Positions 1 to 6,137 of a stretch of DNA of 6,320 nt are shown here, in pieces. Position 1 is the stretch's first letter; each line of letters starts with the position of its first letter. Below the pieces are notes generated by a model. It was not told the DNA's origin and ran no database searches. It saw only the letters and a program-made list of their open reading frames with translations. Made by a program: the position numbers and the translations under genes. This DNA comes from CAZLAK01 sp964557545. GTDB lineage: Bacteria; Bacillota; Desulfotomaculia; Desulfotomaculales; Pelotomaculaceae. The DNA lies in assembly GCA_964557545.1 (NCBI GenBank), contig CAZLAK010000065.1:1-6320 (forward strand), written 5' to 3'.

Positions 1-1
1 T

Positions 2-130
2 AGCAGACTCGTGCTGCCTCGCCTGCAGTGGACTTCCACCACCAAGTTAACGCCCATGCCGGGCGCACAATACGGCCGTCCGGCACCGCCGGCCGGCGAA
101 CGGAAGGAGTTAACGGTTGGACCGGAATAA
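2..130 (+). CDS. Possible C-terminal end of an upstream gene (partial)
   Basis: An open frame enters from the left edge and runs 42 codons to a TAA at 128-130. Most of its third positions are G or C, as in the permease gene that follows. It overlaps the permease start by 14 bases, the close spacing expected of translationally coupled genes. The visible tail is rich in Pro, Gly, Arg and Lys and shows no domain I recognise. NCS1 permeases often sit beside the enzyme that acts on their substrate (for example a deaminase or hydantoin-type enzyme), but nothing here identifies which. It could be chance open frame in GC-rich DNA. Confidence 0.42.
   Translation, partial: SRLVLPRLQWTSTTKLTPMPGAQYGRPAPPAGERKELTVGPE
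104..109 (+). promoter_or_regulatory. Ribosome binding site fixing the TTG start of the permease
   Basis: AAGGAG lies 7 bases before the TTG at 117-119. This is ideal spacing and supports TTG as the start in preference to the ATG at codon 8 or codon 17. The site lies inside the tail of the putative upstream gene, which suggests coupled translation. Confidence 0.7.
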
Positions 131-1337
131 TGCGCTGATGCCTACCGGCCCGGATCAAAAAGCGATGTCCGCCTTAAACGTCGCCGCGCTGTGGGCTGGC
201 ATCAACATCTGCCTGCCTTCATTCATGCTGGGGGCCGTCTTGATACCCGCTCTCTCTATTAAACAGGCGATCTTCGTCACGATAACCGGCAACGCTGCTC
301 TGTGCCTGTTGATCCACTTAACGGGCCTGCCCGGTATTGACCTGGGTTGTTCTTCCGCGCTGCTGGCGTGTTCCGTTTTCGGCTTTCCCTGGGGCACACT
401 CGTCCCCTCGCTGGGAGTGACCGTTTCTATGGCCGGCTGGTCGGCGATCCTGCTGGACATTACGGGCCAGGCCCTCAACGAAATCCTGCTCCCGGCCGGC
501 ATAAACGGGAAGAACCCGGTCATCGCCTTTACCGGGCCGGCCGCTGTTGCCGCCGCACTGGCGGGGGTGGGGGGCATGCGTCTGGTGAGCAACCTGTCGG
601 CACCTGCCCTGTTTTTGTTATGCATCTGGATAGGGCATGTTCTAGCCGCCGGGTATAGCTGGCCGGCCCTCCTTGCCTACCCTCCGGACGGATCTTTCTC
701 ACCCAGCCAGGCCTTCGACATGGTGGTGGGCGGAACCATCGCCGGTGCCTTCGTAAGCAGCGACCTGTCCCGGTTTGCCCGAAGCCGGGCAGCCTGGGGC
801 CTGGGCGTGACCACCGGTACTTTGCCCGTCACCGTAATCCTGGCCCTCTTGGGAATGGCCGCCCAGCTCGCTACCGGCTCCTGGAACCCGGTAAGGATGG
901 TGAATTCCCTGGGGATGGGCATCCCCTCCCTGTTTTTGCTGATCTTCTCCACCTGGACTACCAGCCAGGTCAGCCTGTATTCCGGAGGTCTGGCCCTTGC
1001 CAACCTGTTTCCCCGGCTAGACCGCCGGGCGGGTACATTGCTTTTGGGCCTTCTGGCCACGGCCCTGGCCCTTGCCAACATTACGGAACATTTTGAAGGC
1101 TGGCTGCTTCTGCTCAATTACCTGTTCACCACGCTGGTGGGTGTGCTGGTGGCCGGGATTCTCTTCCCTGCCCCGCGCACGAACACGCCGGCTATAAACT
1201 GGCCCGCACTGGCAGCAGTGGCCGCTGGCAGCCTTACCCGGACGGCGGGGACGCCGCTTCCCAACACCGTAATTTCGCTGGCGGTAGCGGCTGGAGTTTA
1301 CCTGCTGCTGCAAAGAAGCCCGTTTTTCCAGCGCTAA
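117..1337 (+). CDS. NCS1-family permease, cytosine permease (CodB)-like
   Basis: This 406-residue protein is an integral membrane transporter with about 12 hydrophobic segments and a short cytoplasmic N-terminus. Its length is close to E. coli CodB (about 419). Features typical of nucleobase:cation symporter family 1 are visible: W26-G28-N30 in the first membrane segment, a G58-N59 pair in the second, a loop with F-G-F-P-W then P97-S98 and W108 in the third, and W280-T-T followed by L287-Y-S-G-G-L-A in the eighth. That last stretch closely resembles the TT-x-x-x-x-LYS-x-x-L motif of cytosine permeases. The polar residues usual between TT and LYS differ (S-Q-V-S), so the substrate may not be cytosine; a purine, hydantoin or allantoin are alternatives. 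It probably imports a nucleobase or related nitrogen source with a cation. The start is TTG with a good ribosome binding site. The gene is GC-rich and appears to be the last of its operon. Confidence 0.85.
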   Translation: MDRNNALMPTGPDQKAMSALNVAALWAGINICLPSFMLGAVLIPALSIKQAIFVTITGNAALCLLIHLTGLPGIDLGCSSALLACSVFGFPWGTLVPSLGVTVSMAGWSAILLDITGQALNEILLPAGINGKNPVIAFTGPAAVAAALAGVGGMRLVSNLSAPALFLLCIWIGHVLAAGYSWPALLAYPPDGSFSPSQAFDMVVGGTIAGAFVSSDLSRFARSRAAWGLGVTTGTLPVTVILALLGMAAQLATGSWNPVRMVNSLGMGIPSLFLLIFSTWTTSQVSLYSGGLALANLFPRLDRRAGTLLLGLLATALALANITEHFEGWLLLLNYLFTTLVGVLVAGILFPAPRTNTPAINWPALAAVAAGSLTRTAGTPLPNTVISLAVAAGVYLLLQRSPFFQR

Positions 1338-1434
1338 AAACACCTTTCTGTCTTTTTAAGTTCTTGGAGATTCGCTACTGCTCTAGATTGCTTTAAGGTA
1401 ATTTGATCGCTAAAGTGGCCGTTATTAAGTCAGG

Positions 1435-1462
1435 TTCAGGTTAACTGAAAGCTTTTTGTTTT
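1435..1462 (+). terminator. Weak candidate terminator after the permease gene
   Basis: TTCAG (1435-1439) and CTGAA (1445-1449) can form a 5-bp stem around GTTAA, followed within a few bases by TTTTTGTTTTT. The stem is short and not GC-rich, so termination may be inefficient. It lies between two convergent genes, where a terminator is expected. I see nothing else in 1338-1504 apart from a CAGGTT tandem pair at 1431-1442. Confidence 0.3.
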
Positions 1463-1504
1463 TGTGTTTGTCCTAAATGTTCATCCCGACTGACGCTGCT
1501 TGCT

Positions 1505-2467
1505 TTATGTCTGCTCGCATACCCCCTCCCATAGCTTAAGTGCCAAATCTCTGATATAATCCTTATTTTCTAGTTTATTCACCCATTCGCTTGGGATACT
1601 TTCCATACCCAGCCAAGCTCCCGAGAGGGCGCCGGTCATGCTGGCGATAGTGTCAGTGTCCCCGCCCAGACTTACAGCTTCTACAATTGCCTCTTTAAAA
1701 GAAAATGGGTGGCGCAAAAAGCAATAGATAGCCGCAGGTACCGAATTAAAGGCTTCTACGCCGTTTCCCAACCAAAAAACCACCTCCGGCACCTTCGATT
1801 TGTCCCCGCGAGAAAGGAGGTCCCCAGCTTTTTCTAGTTTGTCCTTATAGACTTGGTGGGTGGCAGAAGTTTTCAGCTGGGCTAAAAGATCAACAGTTGA
1901 GGCTGAGGGTCCACCTTCCAAAGCCAGTGCTACGGCATAAGCCTGGAGGGTAGCACCTTCCTTGCCAAGAGGGTGAGCATGAGTTATCTGACTGGCAAGA
2001 TAGGTCACCTCCCGCAGCTTCTTGTGGTCGTGGAAATAAAAAAGCCCCAACGGCGCAGCCCGCATGGCGGCACCGTTGCCAAGTGAGCCGCCGGGGTAAA
2101 CGTCTTCGGCAGCTCTATCCCAGCGCACCCCAAGTTTTATCCTGCGGAAGATGCGCGGTGGCCCCGGAGCGTAGCCTCGCCAGGGTTCCTGCTCAAAATT
2201 ACGCATGAAGGTCTCGGCCATGTGCTGGCCGTCAAAGCCGCGGCAGGCTATGAGAGATTCGGCAGTGCCAATTGCCATGTGCGTATCATCCGTGTAACGG
2301 AGAATTTTTATTTTCTCTATTGCATTATAAATATCAGCCTTGCTGACCACCCCAAAACCTTCGAACAGAGCTCCTATAGCGTCCCCGACAGCAAGACCCA
2401 GCAGACAAGCGCAAAATTTTTCCTGTAAAATCTCCGGATTTACCAAAACCCCACCTATGTTCTCCAC
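1505..2467 (-). CDS. ADP-ribosylglycohydrolase family protein (DraG/ARH3-like)
   Basis: This 320-residue protein belongs to the all-helical, two-metal (Mg2+ or Mn2+) ADP-ribosylglycohydrolase family, which removes ADP-ribose from proteins, nucleic acids or small molecules. The family motifs are complete: G24-L-A-V-G-D-A-I-G near the N-terminus; Y58-T-D-D-T with metal ligands T59, D60 and D61; G127-S-L-G-N-G-A-A-M-R136; T-H-A-H-P-L-G around residue 163; and S266-L-G-G-D-T-D-T273 with metal ligands D270, D272 and T273. The GNGAAMR and GGDTDTIA-M-GA motifs resemble ARH3 and many bacterial homologues more than nitrogenase-specific DraG. Its substrate cannot be told, and no ADP-ribosyltransferase gene is in the window. 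The longest start is GTG at 2465-2467 with little ribosome binding site. A TTG eight codons in (2444-2446), preceded by AGGTGGGG, is a good alternative. It is transcribed divergently from the ATPase operon and convergently to the permease. Less GC-rich than the permease. Confidence 0.93.
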   Translation of the reverse strand: MENIGGVLVNPEILQEKFCACLLGLAVGDAIGALFEGFGVVSKADIYNAIEKIKILRYTDDTHMAIGTAESLIACRGFDGQHMAETFMRNFEQEPWRGYAPGPPRIFRRIKLGVRWDRAAEDVYPGGSLGNGAAMRAAPLGLFYFHDHKKLREVTYLASQITHAHPLGKEGATLQAYAVALALEGGPSASTVDLLAQLKTSATHQVYKDKLEKAGDLLSRGDKSKVPEVVFWLGNGVEAFNSVPAAIYCFLRHPFSFKEAIVEAVSLGGDTDTIASMTGALSGAWLGMESIPSEWVNKLENKDYIRDLALKLWEGVCEQT

Positions 2468-2501
2468 GTCTTTTCACATCCCATCCAATTTTTAAGACTT
2501 A

Positions 2502-2560
2502 ACAGCAGGAAATAAGTCAGGCTTTACAGAATTCGGTAGTAACCTGTAAAATCCTGCTGT
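2502..2560. repeat. Nested inverted repeat in the divergent intergenic region
   Basis: ACAGCAGGA (2502-2510) is perfectly inverted as TCCTGCTGT (2552-2560). Inside it TTTACAG (2523-2529) is inverted as CTGTAAA (2544-2550) around a 14-base loop. The spacer between the stems is 12 bases on the left and 1 on the right. A separate small palindrome, TTAAG-A-CTTAA, abuts it at 2492-2502. No T-tract follows in either direction, so it is not a plain terminator. It could be an operator shared by the divergent genes, an RNA leader structure, or a decayed mobile repeat. Confidence 0.6.
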
Positions 2561-2621
2561 CCAAATAAGGAAACTATCCGGAGCGAGTTCTGAGGAAAAT
2601 TGTGCCAGACTGTCAGTAGGG

Positions 2622-2651
2622 TTGCTAGCAGTTAAAAGTGCATTTTACTAT
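2622..2651 (+). promoter_or_regulatory. Candidate promoter of the three-gene operon
   Basis: TTGCTA (2622-2627) and TACTAT (2646-2651) match sigma-A -35 and -10 hexamers at 4 of 6 positions each, with an 18-base spacer. Transcription would begin near 2658, giving a leader of about 30 bases to the GTG at 2688. A small A/T palindrome (TAAAA-GTGCA-TTTTA, 2633-2647) lies inside the spacer and could be a binding site. This is pattern matching only; the hexamers are imperfect. Confidence 0.33.
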
Positions 2652-2687
2652 ATGGCAAATCTTTTTGAGTGGAGGGGTGTGGATGTC

Positions 2688-3551
2688 GTGACATTGGACG
2701 AATTTATTGACCGTGAGCTGGGCGAGGCGCGAAAGAGTCTTCTGGAACGGAGGCGGCAGGCCTCTACATGTCTGGCAAGAATGGAGCGGGCGCTGCGCGA
2801 AGGGAATCTTGAACAGGCGGAGCAACTTTTAAGCCGGTTAGAGGTAGTTCTGAACAGGCAGAGGGAGAGCGCGGCCTGTCTAAAAGAGAAAATCCCTGCC
2901 TACGACATTATATCTTACTTAAAAGAAGACTTCCAGGTAGAGTTTCTTGCTGCCTGTCGCGAGCAGGAATTAGCGGTGACGGGTAGCTGGCCGGCCTATG
3001 AGGTATTTCCTTTTAAGGTGCGGATTTATCCTGAGCGCCGTCTTATAGAGATAAATGACCGGCAGGTGCGAATTTTGCGGCCGAAAGCCCTGACTGCCCA
3101 CCTCAAAGTTGCCAAAAACCGCCTTTACCGGAACAAGTTCAACCCGACAGCATTTCTGGACGCCTTAGCCAGGGTTTACGACAACATGCTGGCCGTGCGC
3201 CGCGCCAGTTATCGTGTGGATGTACAGGAAAACATGGATGTGTCCCTGCTTGACGTGTATGAGCACCTTACCCCCCTGCCGTCCCAACGCCGGGCCTACC
3301 CGCGCAATATGTTTGCCTTTGACCTGCACCGGCTGTTTTTGGCCGACACCTTTGTTGCCTCCGACGGCCGTCGCCTCATACTGGGGGCGGTCAAGCAGCG
3401 GAGCCGTGCCCTCCTCGTCTATGATGCTCAAGGTCGCGACTGGCGGTACGGCAGCATGCGTTTTGCAAGGGAAGAACTGGATGCCAGCGAAAAGAAGGAA
3501 CTCCAGCAGCGCAAAGAGCTATCCTGTAAATCTGCCGTTGAGGAGGGTTAA
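2688..3551 (+). CDS. Unknown protein, helical/coiled-coil N-terminus, first gene of ATPase operon
   Basis: I do not recognise this family. Starting at GTG 2688 it has 287 residues. Residues 4-70 are strongly helical and charged, with heptad-like Leu/Ala spacing and a segment around 35-55 (A-L-R-E-G-N-L-E-Q-A-E-Q-L-L) resembling a TPR-type helical hairpin. A mixed globular region follows from about 72, including W101, a basic beta-rich stretch around 104-125 and many Arg/Lys residues. The tail is charged (E, K, Q). There is no signal peptide or membrane segment, so it is cytoplasmic. GTG 2688 is chosen because GGAGGGG (2671-2677) lies about 10 bases upstream. In-frame starts TTG 2622 and ATG 2652 lack a ribosome binding site and overlap the candidate promoter, but cannot be excluded. 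Only 3 bases separate it from the next gene, so it probably works with the two ATPase-like proteins, as scaffold, adaptor or DNA-binding partner (inference). Confidence 0.82.
   Translation: MTLDEFIDRELGEARKSLLERRRQASTCLARMERALREGNLEQAEQLLSRLEVVLNRQRESAACLKEKIPAYDIISYLKEDFQVEFLAACREQELAVTGSWPAYEVFPFKVRIYPERRLIEINDRQVRILRPKALTAHLKVAKNRLYRNKFNPTAFLDALARVYDNMLAVRRASYRVDVQENMDVSLLDVYEHLTPLPSQRRAYPRNMFAFDLHRLFLADTFVASDGRRLILGAVKQRSRALLVYDAQGRDWRYGSMRFAREELDASEKKELQQRKELSCKSAVEEG
3541..3546 (+). promoter_or_regulatory. Ribosome binding site of the pseudo-ATPase gene
   Basis: A perfect AGGAGG lies 8 bases before ATG 3555 and is embedded in the last sense codons of the preceding gene. This fixes the start and suggests translational coupling. 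Confidence 0.8.
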
Positions 3552-3554
3552 AGA

Positions 3555-4520
3555 ATGGAGTCACCCCTGATCTCTTTTTTCACCAAAGAATACCTGGAGG
3601 GGTTTATAAAGGAAGGGGGCAGCAAAGTTAAACTGCTCACCTCCAACAAAAAGGAAGTTGTGACCGGTACTTTAAAGTCATTGGTTGAGGCCGGCACTAG
3701 GGCAGGTTATGCTTCGGCTTATGTGGATGTGGCTTCGGTAGCTAAAATCAATGTTTTCAGCCACCTTTATCAAGCTGCTGTTCACGGATTGGACCTGGGA
3801 GCTATCTTGTGTGGCTACCACCGGCGAGTTTTGGAAGGGCTGGGCTATGTGGCCGATGATGTTCCGCCCGGGACAAACTTCGTTTCTTGGGCTTCTTCTA
3901 CCCTGGGGCGTGTTCCCGAGATTCTCTGCAAGGAGATTAGGACTTGGCTGGAAAAGGACCTCTTCCACAACAGGTTTATAAACCGCAGTTTTGCTGCCGT
4001 AGTGATGCACCTGGTGGCAGACAAACTTGGTGTTAAAGGGGACAACTTGACACAGGATGACCGGGAATTGCTCTTTAGCTGGTTGCGTGGCCAGGAGATC
4101 CCCCTGCGAGATTTGCGCCGTTTCCATGTCTTTAAGCGGATTAACCGCTACAATGCCCGCCTCATGCTCCACTCTCTGGCCGAGATGGCACGCCTGGCAG
4201 GCAAGAGCGGTCTTTTGTTGGTGGTGGACGGGCTGGAGTTTTTACTAGCAAGACAAGAGGGCCGGGCTCTTTACGGCCAGGCGGCCCGCGACGAGTTTTA
4301 CGAGAGTATCCGCCAGATGATCGACAGCACAGATACCCTTGCTTATTTGATGGTGGTGCTGGGCTTTACGCGTGAGCTTGTGGACGATGAGCGAAGAGGA
4401 CTTCGCTCATATGAGGCACTCTGGCTGCGCATACAGCACGAGGTGAGCGGTAAGCGGGCAAACCTCTTTCGGGACTTCCTGGACCTGGACGAGGTGCTCT
4501 CTGACGTTGAAGGGAGGTGA
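3555..4520 (+). CDS. BrxC/BrxD-like ATPase paralogue with lost P-loop (probable pseudo-ATPase)
   Basis: This 321-residue protein has the layout of the BREX ATP-binding domain family (BrxC/BrxD, DUF2791) but with decayed nucleotide-binding motifs. Where a Walker A (GxxGxGKT) should lie, residues 28-37 read L-T-S-N-K-K-E-V-V-T. The Walker B region is L-L-L-V-V-D225-G-L-E, with Gly in place of the catalytic Glu. Other family hallmarks remain: L-F-S-W-L-R-G-Q-E followed by a basic L-R-R-F stretch before Walker B, and after it L-M-V-V-L-G-F-T then D-D-E-R280-R-G-L-R-S-Y-E-A-L-W-L-R292, which resembles the RGL-SY-AL-R segment of BrxD proteins. It ends about 70 residues earlier than the next protein. 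It overlaps the next gene's ribosome binding site and lies 4 bases from its start. I infer a non-catalytic partner of the downstream ATPase in a hetero-oligomer. Family assignment is from motif memory, not a search. Confidence 0.8.
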   Translation: MESPLISFFTKEYLEGFIKEGGSKVKLLTSNKKEVVTGTLKSLVEAGTRAGYASAYVDVASVAKINVFSHLYQAAVHGLDLGAILCGYHRRVLEGLGYVADDVPPGTNFVSWASSTLGRVPEILCKEIRTWLEKDLFHNRFINRSFAAVVMHLVADKLGVKGDNLTQDDRELLFSWLRGQEIPLRDLRRFHVFKRINRYNARLMLHSLAEMARLAGKSGLLLVVDGLEFLLARQEGRALYGQAARDEFYESIRQMIDSTDTLAYLMVVLGFTRELVDDERRGLRSYEALWLRIQHEVSGKRANLFRDFLDLDEVLSDVEGR

Positions 4521-4521
4521 T
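4511..4521 (+). promoter_or_regulatory. Near-perfect ribosome binding site of the second ATPase gene
   Basis: AGGGAGGTGAT matches almost the whole anti-Shine-Dalgarno complement and contains the TGA stop of the preceding gene (4518-4520). The GGAGG core ends 7 bases before ATG 4525. This argues for ATG 4525 rather than the in-frame TTG at 4507, and predicts strong or reinitiation-coupled translation. Confidence 0.85.
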
Positions 4522-4524
4522 ATC

Positions 4525-5700
4525 ATGCGTGAATTTGAGGCCGTTCGCCTAGTGGAGACCTTGCGCTCTGGTGTGTCCTCGCGCCGCCTTTCGGCAATAT
4601 TCTCATACGGGCGTGAGTCCCTCTTGGAGGTGGTGCAGCGGAAGTTAGAGGCTGCTGCAGGCAGTAACCAGCAGTCACTTGTTCTGCGGGGCGATTACGG
4701 CGAGGGCAAGACCCATTTTCTCAATACAGTTTTCAACCTTGCGCAGGAGAGCAATTTCGCAGTGAGTATACTGGTACTGGGCAAAGAAACACCTTTTCAT
4801 CGTCTGGACCTGATCTACCCAAAGCTCACTGCTGAAACCTACCTGCCGGGGGCAGTAGAGCCGGGCCTGGAGGCTCTTTTGCGAGACCTCCGCTTGGGGA
4901 GTGATCTGGCGCAGGAGATTCTAAAATTTGCCAGGAGCGAGCTGCATCCCAAAATTGCCTGCGTTCTGGAGAACTACTGGCAGACCGCCGACCCTTACCA
5001 CGCTAACTTGCTCTACGGCGACCTCGCCGGTGACTTTTTACCGCTGCCGCAGCTCAAATCCCTCCACCGTCTAAACTTCGGCCGGACCGTAAAGCTGCCC
5101 AAATTCTCCGCCAAAGAGCACGTTTGGGACCACTTCCGCTTTTTAGCGTACTTAATCCGGGCAAGGGGTTTTGCAGGCTGGGTCATTATGTTCGACGAGT
5201 TCGAACTTGTCGGGACTCTGGGCATTGCCGCGCGCGGCGAAGCCTACTACAATCTGGCTCGCTTCCTCTTTCCCGGAAAAGAAAAAGCATTGACGTCCAC
5301 CCTCACTATCTTTAGTGTGGCCTCGGGCTTTTGGCCGGGTAGGCTGTTGGCTGAGCGCCGGCCCGATATCGAAGAAGCCCCCAAGAAGATTTTGGCCAAA
5401 GGTGAGCCGCAGAAAGCTGAAGTTGTGCGGCGGGCCGTAAACGCCCTTCTTCAGCAGTCTCTCACCCTCGAGGCGCTGCCCGTCGGGGATGTCAAGCGGG
5501 TGCTCTCCGCCGTTCGGGACCTCCACGCCCGGGCTTACGGGTGGGACCCAAAAGTTAATATCGAGGCCATTTTTGAAGCCACTAAACACACACGCCTGCG
5601 CACAAAGATTCGCTATGCTATCGAGTATCTAGATTATAAATACCTTTACCGTGAGGAGCCCGAGATCAATTTCCGCACCCTTGAAGAGATAAGGTTATGA
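4525..5700 (+). CDS. BREX-type ATP-binding protein (BrxD/DUF2791-like P-loop ATPase)
   Basis: This 391-residue cytoplasmic ATPase has an intact Walker A, G56-D-Y-G-E-G-K-T63 followed by H-F-L, the form typical of BrxC/BrxD proteins. Its Walker B is W-V-I-M-F-D224-E225-F-E-L. Between them is L-L-Y-G-D-L-A-G-D-F followed by L-P-L-P-Q-L-K-S-L-H-R, matching the WLRG region of the preceding paralogue. After Walker B comes S-V-A-S-G-F-W, but the RGL-SY-AL-R segment seen in the paralogue is missing; a long helical C-terminus ends with a basic R-L-R-T-K-I-R stretch. BrxD ATPases belong to anti-phage BREX systems (types 2, 5 and 6), usually beside the helicase BrxHI. No PglX, PglZ or helicase is visible here, so a BREX role is unproven. 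The Walker B position (224, against 225) indicates tandem duplication with the upstream gene. The gene ends in an ATGA overlap with a four-codon dead-end frame. Confidence 0.86.
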   Translation: MREFEAVRLVETLRSGVSSRRLSAIFSYGRESLLEVVQRKLEAAAGSNQQSLVLRGDYGEGKTHFLNTVFNLAQESNFAVSILVLGKETPFHRLDLIYPKLTAETYLPGAVEPGLEALLRDLRLGSDLAQEILKFARSELHPKIACVLENYWQTADPYHANLLYGDLAGDFLPLPQLKSLHRLNFGRTVKLPKFSAKEHVWDHFRFLAYLIRARGFAGWVIMFDEFELVGTLGIAARGEAYYNLARFLFPGKEKALTSTLTIFSVASGFWPGRLLAERRPDIEEAPKKILAKGEPQKAEVVRRAVNALLQQSLTLEALPVGDVKRVLSAVRDLHARAYGWDPKVNIEAIFEATKHTRLRTKIRYAIEYLDYKYLYREEPEINFRTLEEIRL

Positions 5701-5711
5701 CGGTAATTTAA
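5697..5711 (+). other. Dead-end ATG overlapping the ATPase stop (possible lost downstream gene)
   Basis: The ATPase stop TGA (5698-5700) overlaps an ATG (5697-5699) in the classic ATGA arrangement, but this frame reads only M-T-V-I before TAA at 5709. None of the three + frames over 5701-5842 gives a recognisable protein. It may be coincidence, or the start of a co-translated gene that was deleted. Confidence 0.25.
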
Positions 5712-5842
5712 CAAAATTTTGGGGCCACCAGCGATGGATCTGATCAAAGTAAAAAATTTCAATGGTTTTTTTGATTTTGTTTATGTTATGATTATTTCGT
5801 TAAACTGTAGCAATTTTTGCTGTTGGGGGTGTACCGGGTTTT

Positions 5843-6076
5843 ATGCCCAGGTTGATTTTTGAACGCTCCCTCGATCAGGGAGAATTTGTGGAAGAGAAAA
5901 TTATCGTCGATAATACACCTGATATTGGTGACAGCTCGGGTATTAAGTTTTTAGAATGTTTGGAAGAGGCAATTTCTGAGTGTAAAAATCTTATCGAACG
6001 CGGGTTCCGGTTGGCAAATTACTGGGCAGACCCGGATGTGGGCATAGTTTTTAGTATGAAGAAAAAAAGAAGATAG
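5843..6076 (+). CDS. Small hypothetical protein, 77 residues
   Basis: The ATG-initiated frame of 77 codons ends at TAG 6074-6076. No earlier start is available because the frame is closed by TAA at 5801. The ribosome binding site is poor: GGGGGTG (5825-5831) is 12 or so bases upstream. The predicted protein has an acidic N-terminal half, a helical stretch around residues 34-53 (K-F-L-E-C-L-E-E-A-I-S-E-C-K-N-L-I-E-R), a Y-W-A-D-P-D-V-G segment and a very basic K-K-K-R-R tail. The pattern resembles a compact alpha/beta protein. I recognise no family. It is more AT-rich than the ATPase operon and 142 bases beyond it, so it is probably not part of it. Composition looks protein-like, but expression is uncertain. 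Confidence 0.6.
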   Translation: MPRLIFERSLDQGEFVEEKIIVDNTPDIGDSSGIKFLECLEEAISECKNLIERGFRLANYWADPDVGIVFSMKKKRR

Positions 6077-6103
6077 GCTTTTTCTGAAGGTAAATGGAGA
6101 AAT

Positions 6104-6133
6104 TTGACTGGCCAGTAATTAATTGCCTATAAA
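6104..6133 (+). promoter_or_regulatory. Good sigma-A-like promoter
   Basis: TTGACT (6104-6109) and TATAAA (6128-6133) match the -35 and -10 consensus at 5 of 6 positions each with an 18-base spacer. Transcription would start near 6140, at the start of the ACAGTATATATA repeats, and would meet the terminator at 6197-6227 about 75 bases later. Confidence 0.55.
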
Positions 6134-6137
6134 AACC

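Noticed and set aside
155..1343. Long open frames on the - strand and in another + frame across the permease gene
   Set aside because: These are shadows caused by GC-rich codons; the permease frame has family motifs and membrane segments and the others have neither.
2622..2687. Longer N-terminus for the first operon gene from TTG 2622 or ATG 2652
   Set aside because: Neither has a ribosome binding site, and both overlap the likely promoter; GTG 2688 has GGAGGGG upstream. Not excluded completely.
3165..4172. Antisense and alternate-frame ORFs inside the first two operon genes
   Set aside because: No motif, no plausible ribosome binding site, and full overlap with well-supported genes.
4507..4524. 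TTG start at 4507 for the second ATPase
   Set aside because: Those codons are the ribosome binding site itself; ATG 4525 is ideally spaced from it.
5811..5830. Terminator at AGCAA-TTT-TTGCT after the ATPase operon
   Set aside because: The stem is only 5 bp with a 3-base loop and is followed by G-rich sequence rather than a T-tract.
5734..5862. 42-codon ORF starting M-D-L-I-K-V-K between the ATPase and the 77-residue gene
   Set aside because: Extreme AT-rich composition, Phe/Cys-rich product, no ribosome binding site and overlap with the next ORF.
5843..6076. HicB-like antitoxin for the 77-residue protein
   Set aside because: Only the generic L-E-E-A helix resembles HicB; the conserved N-terminal strand pattern is missing and there is no HicA partner beside it.
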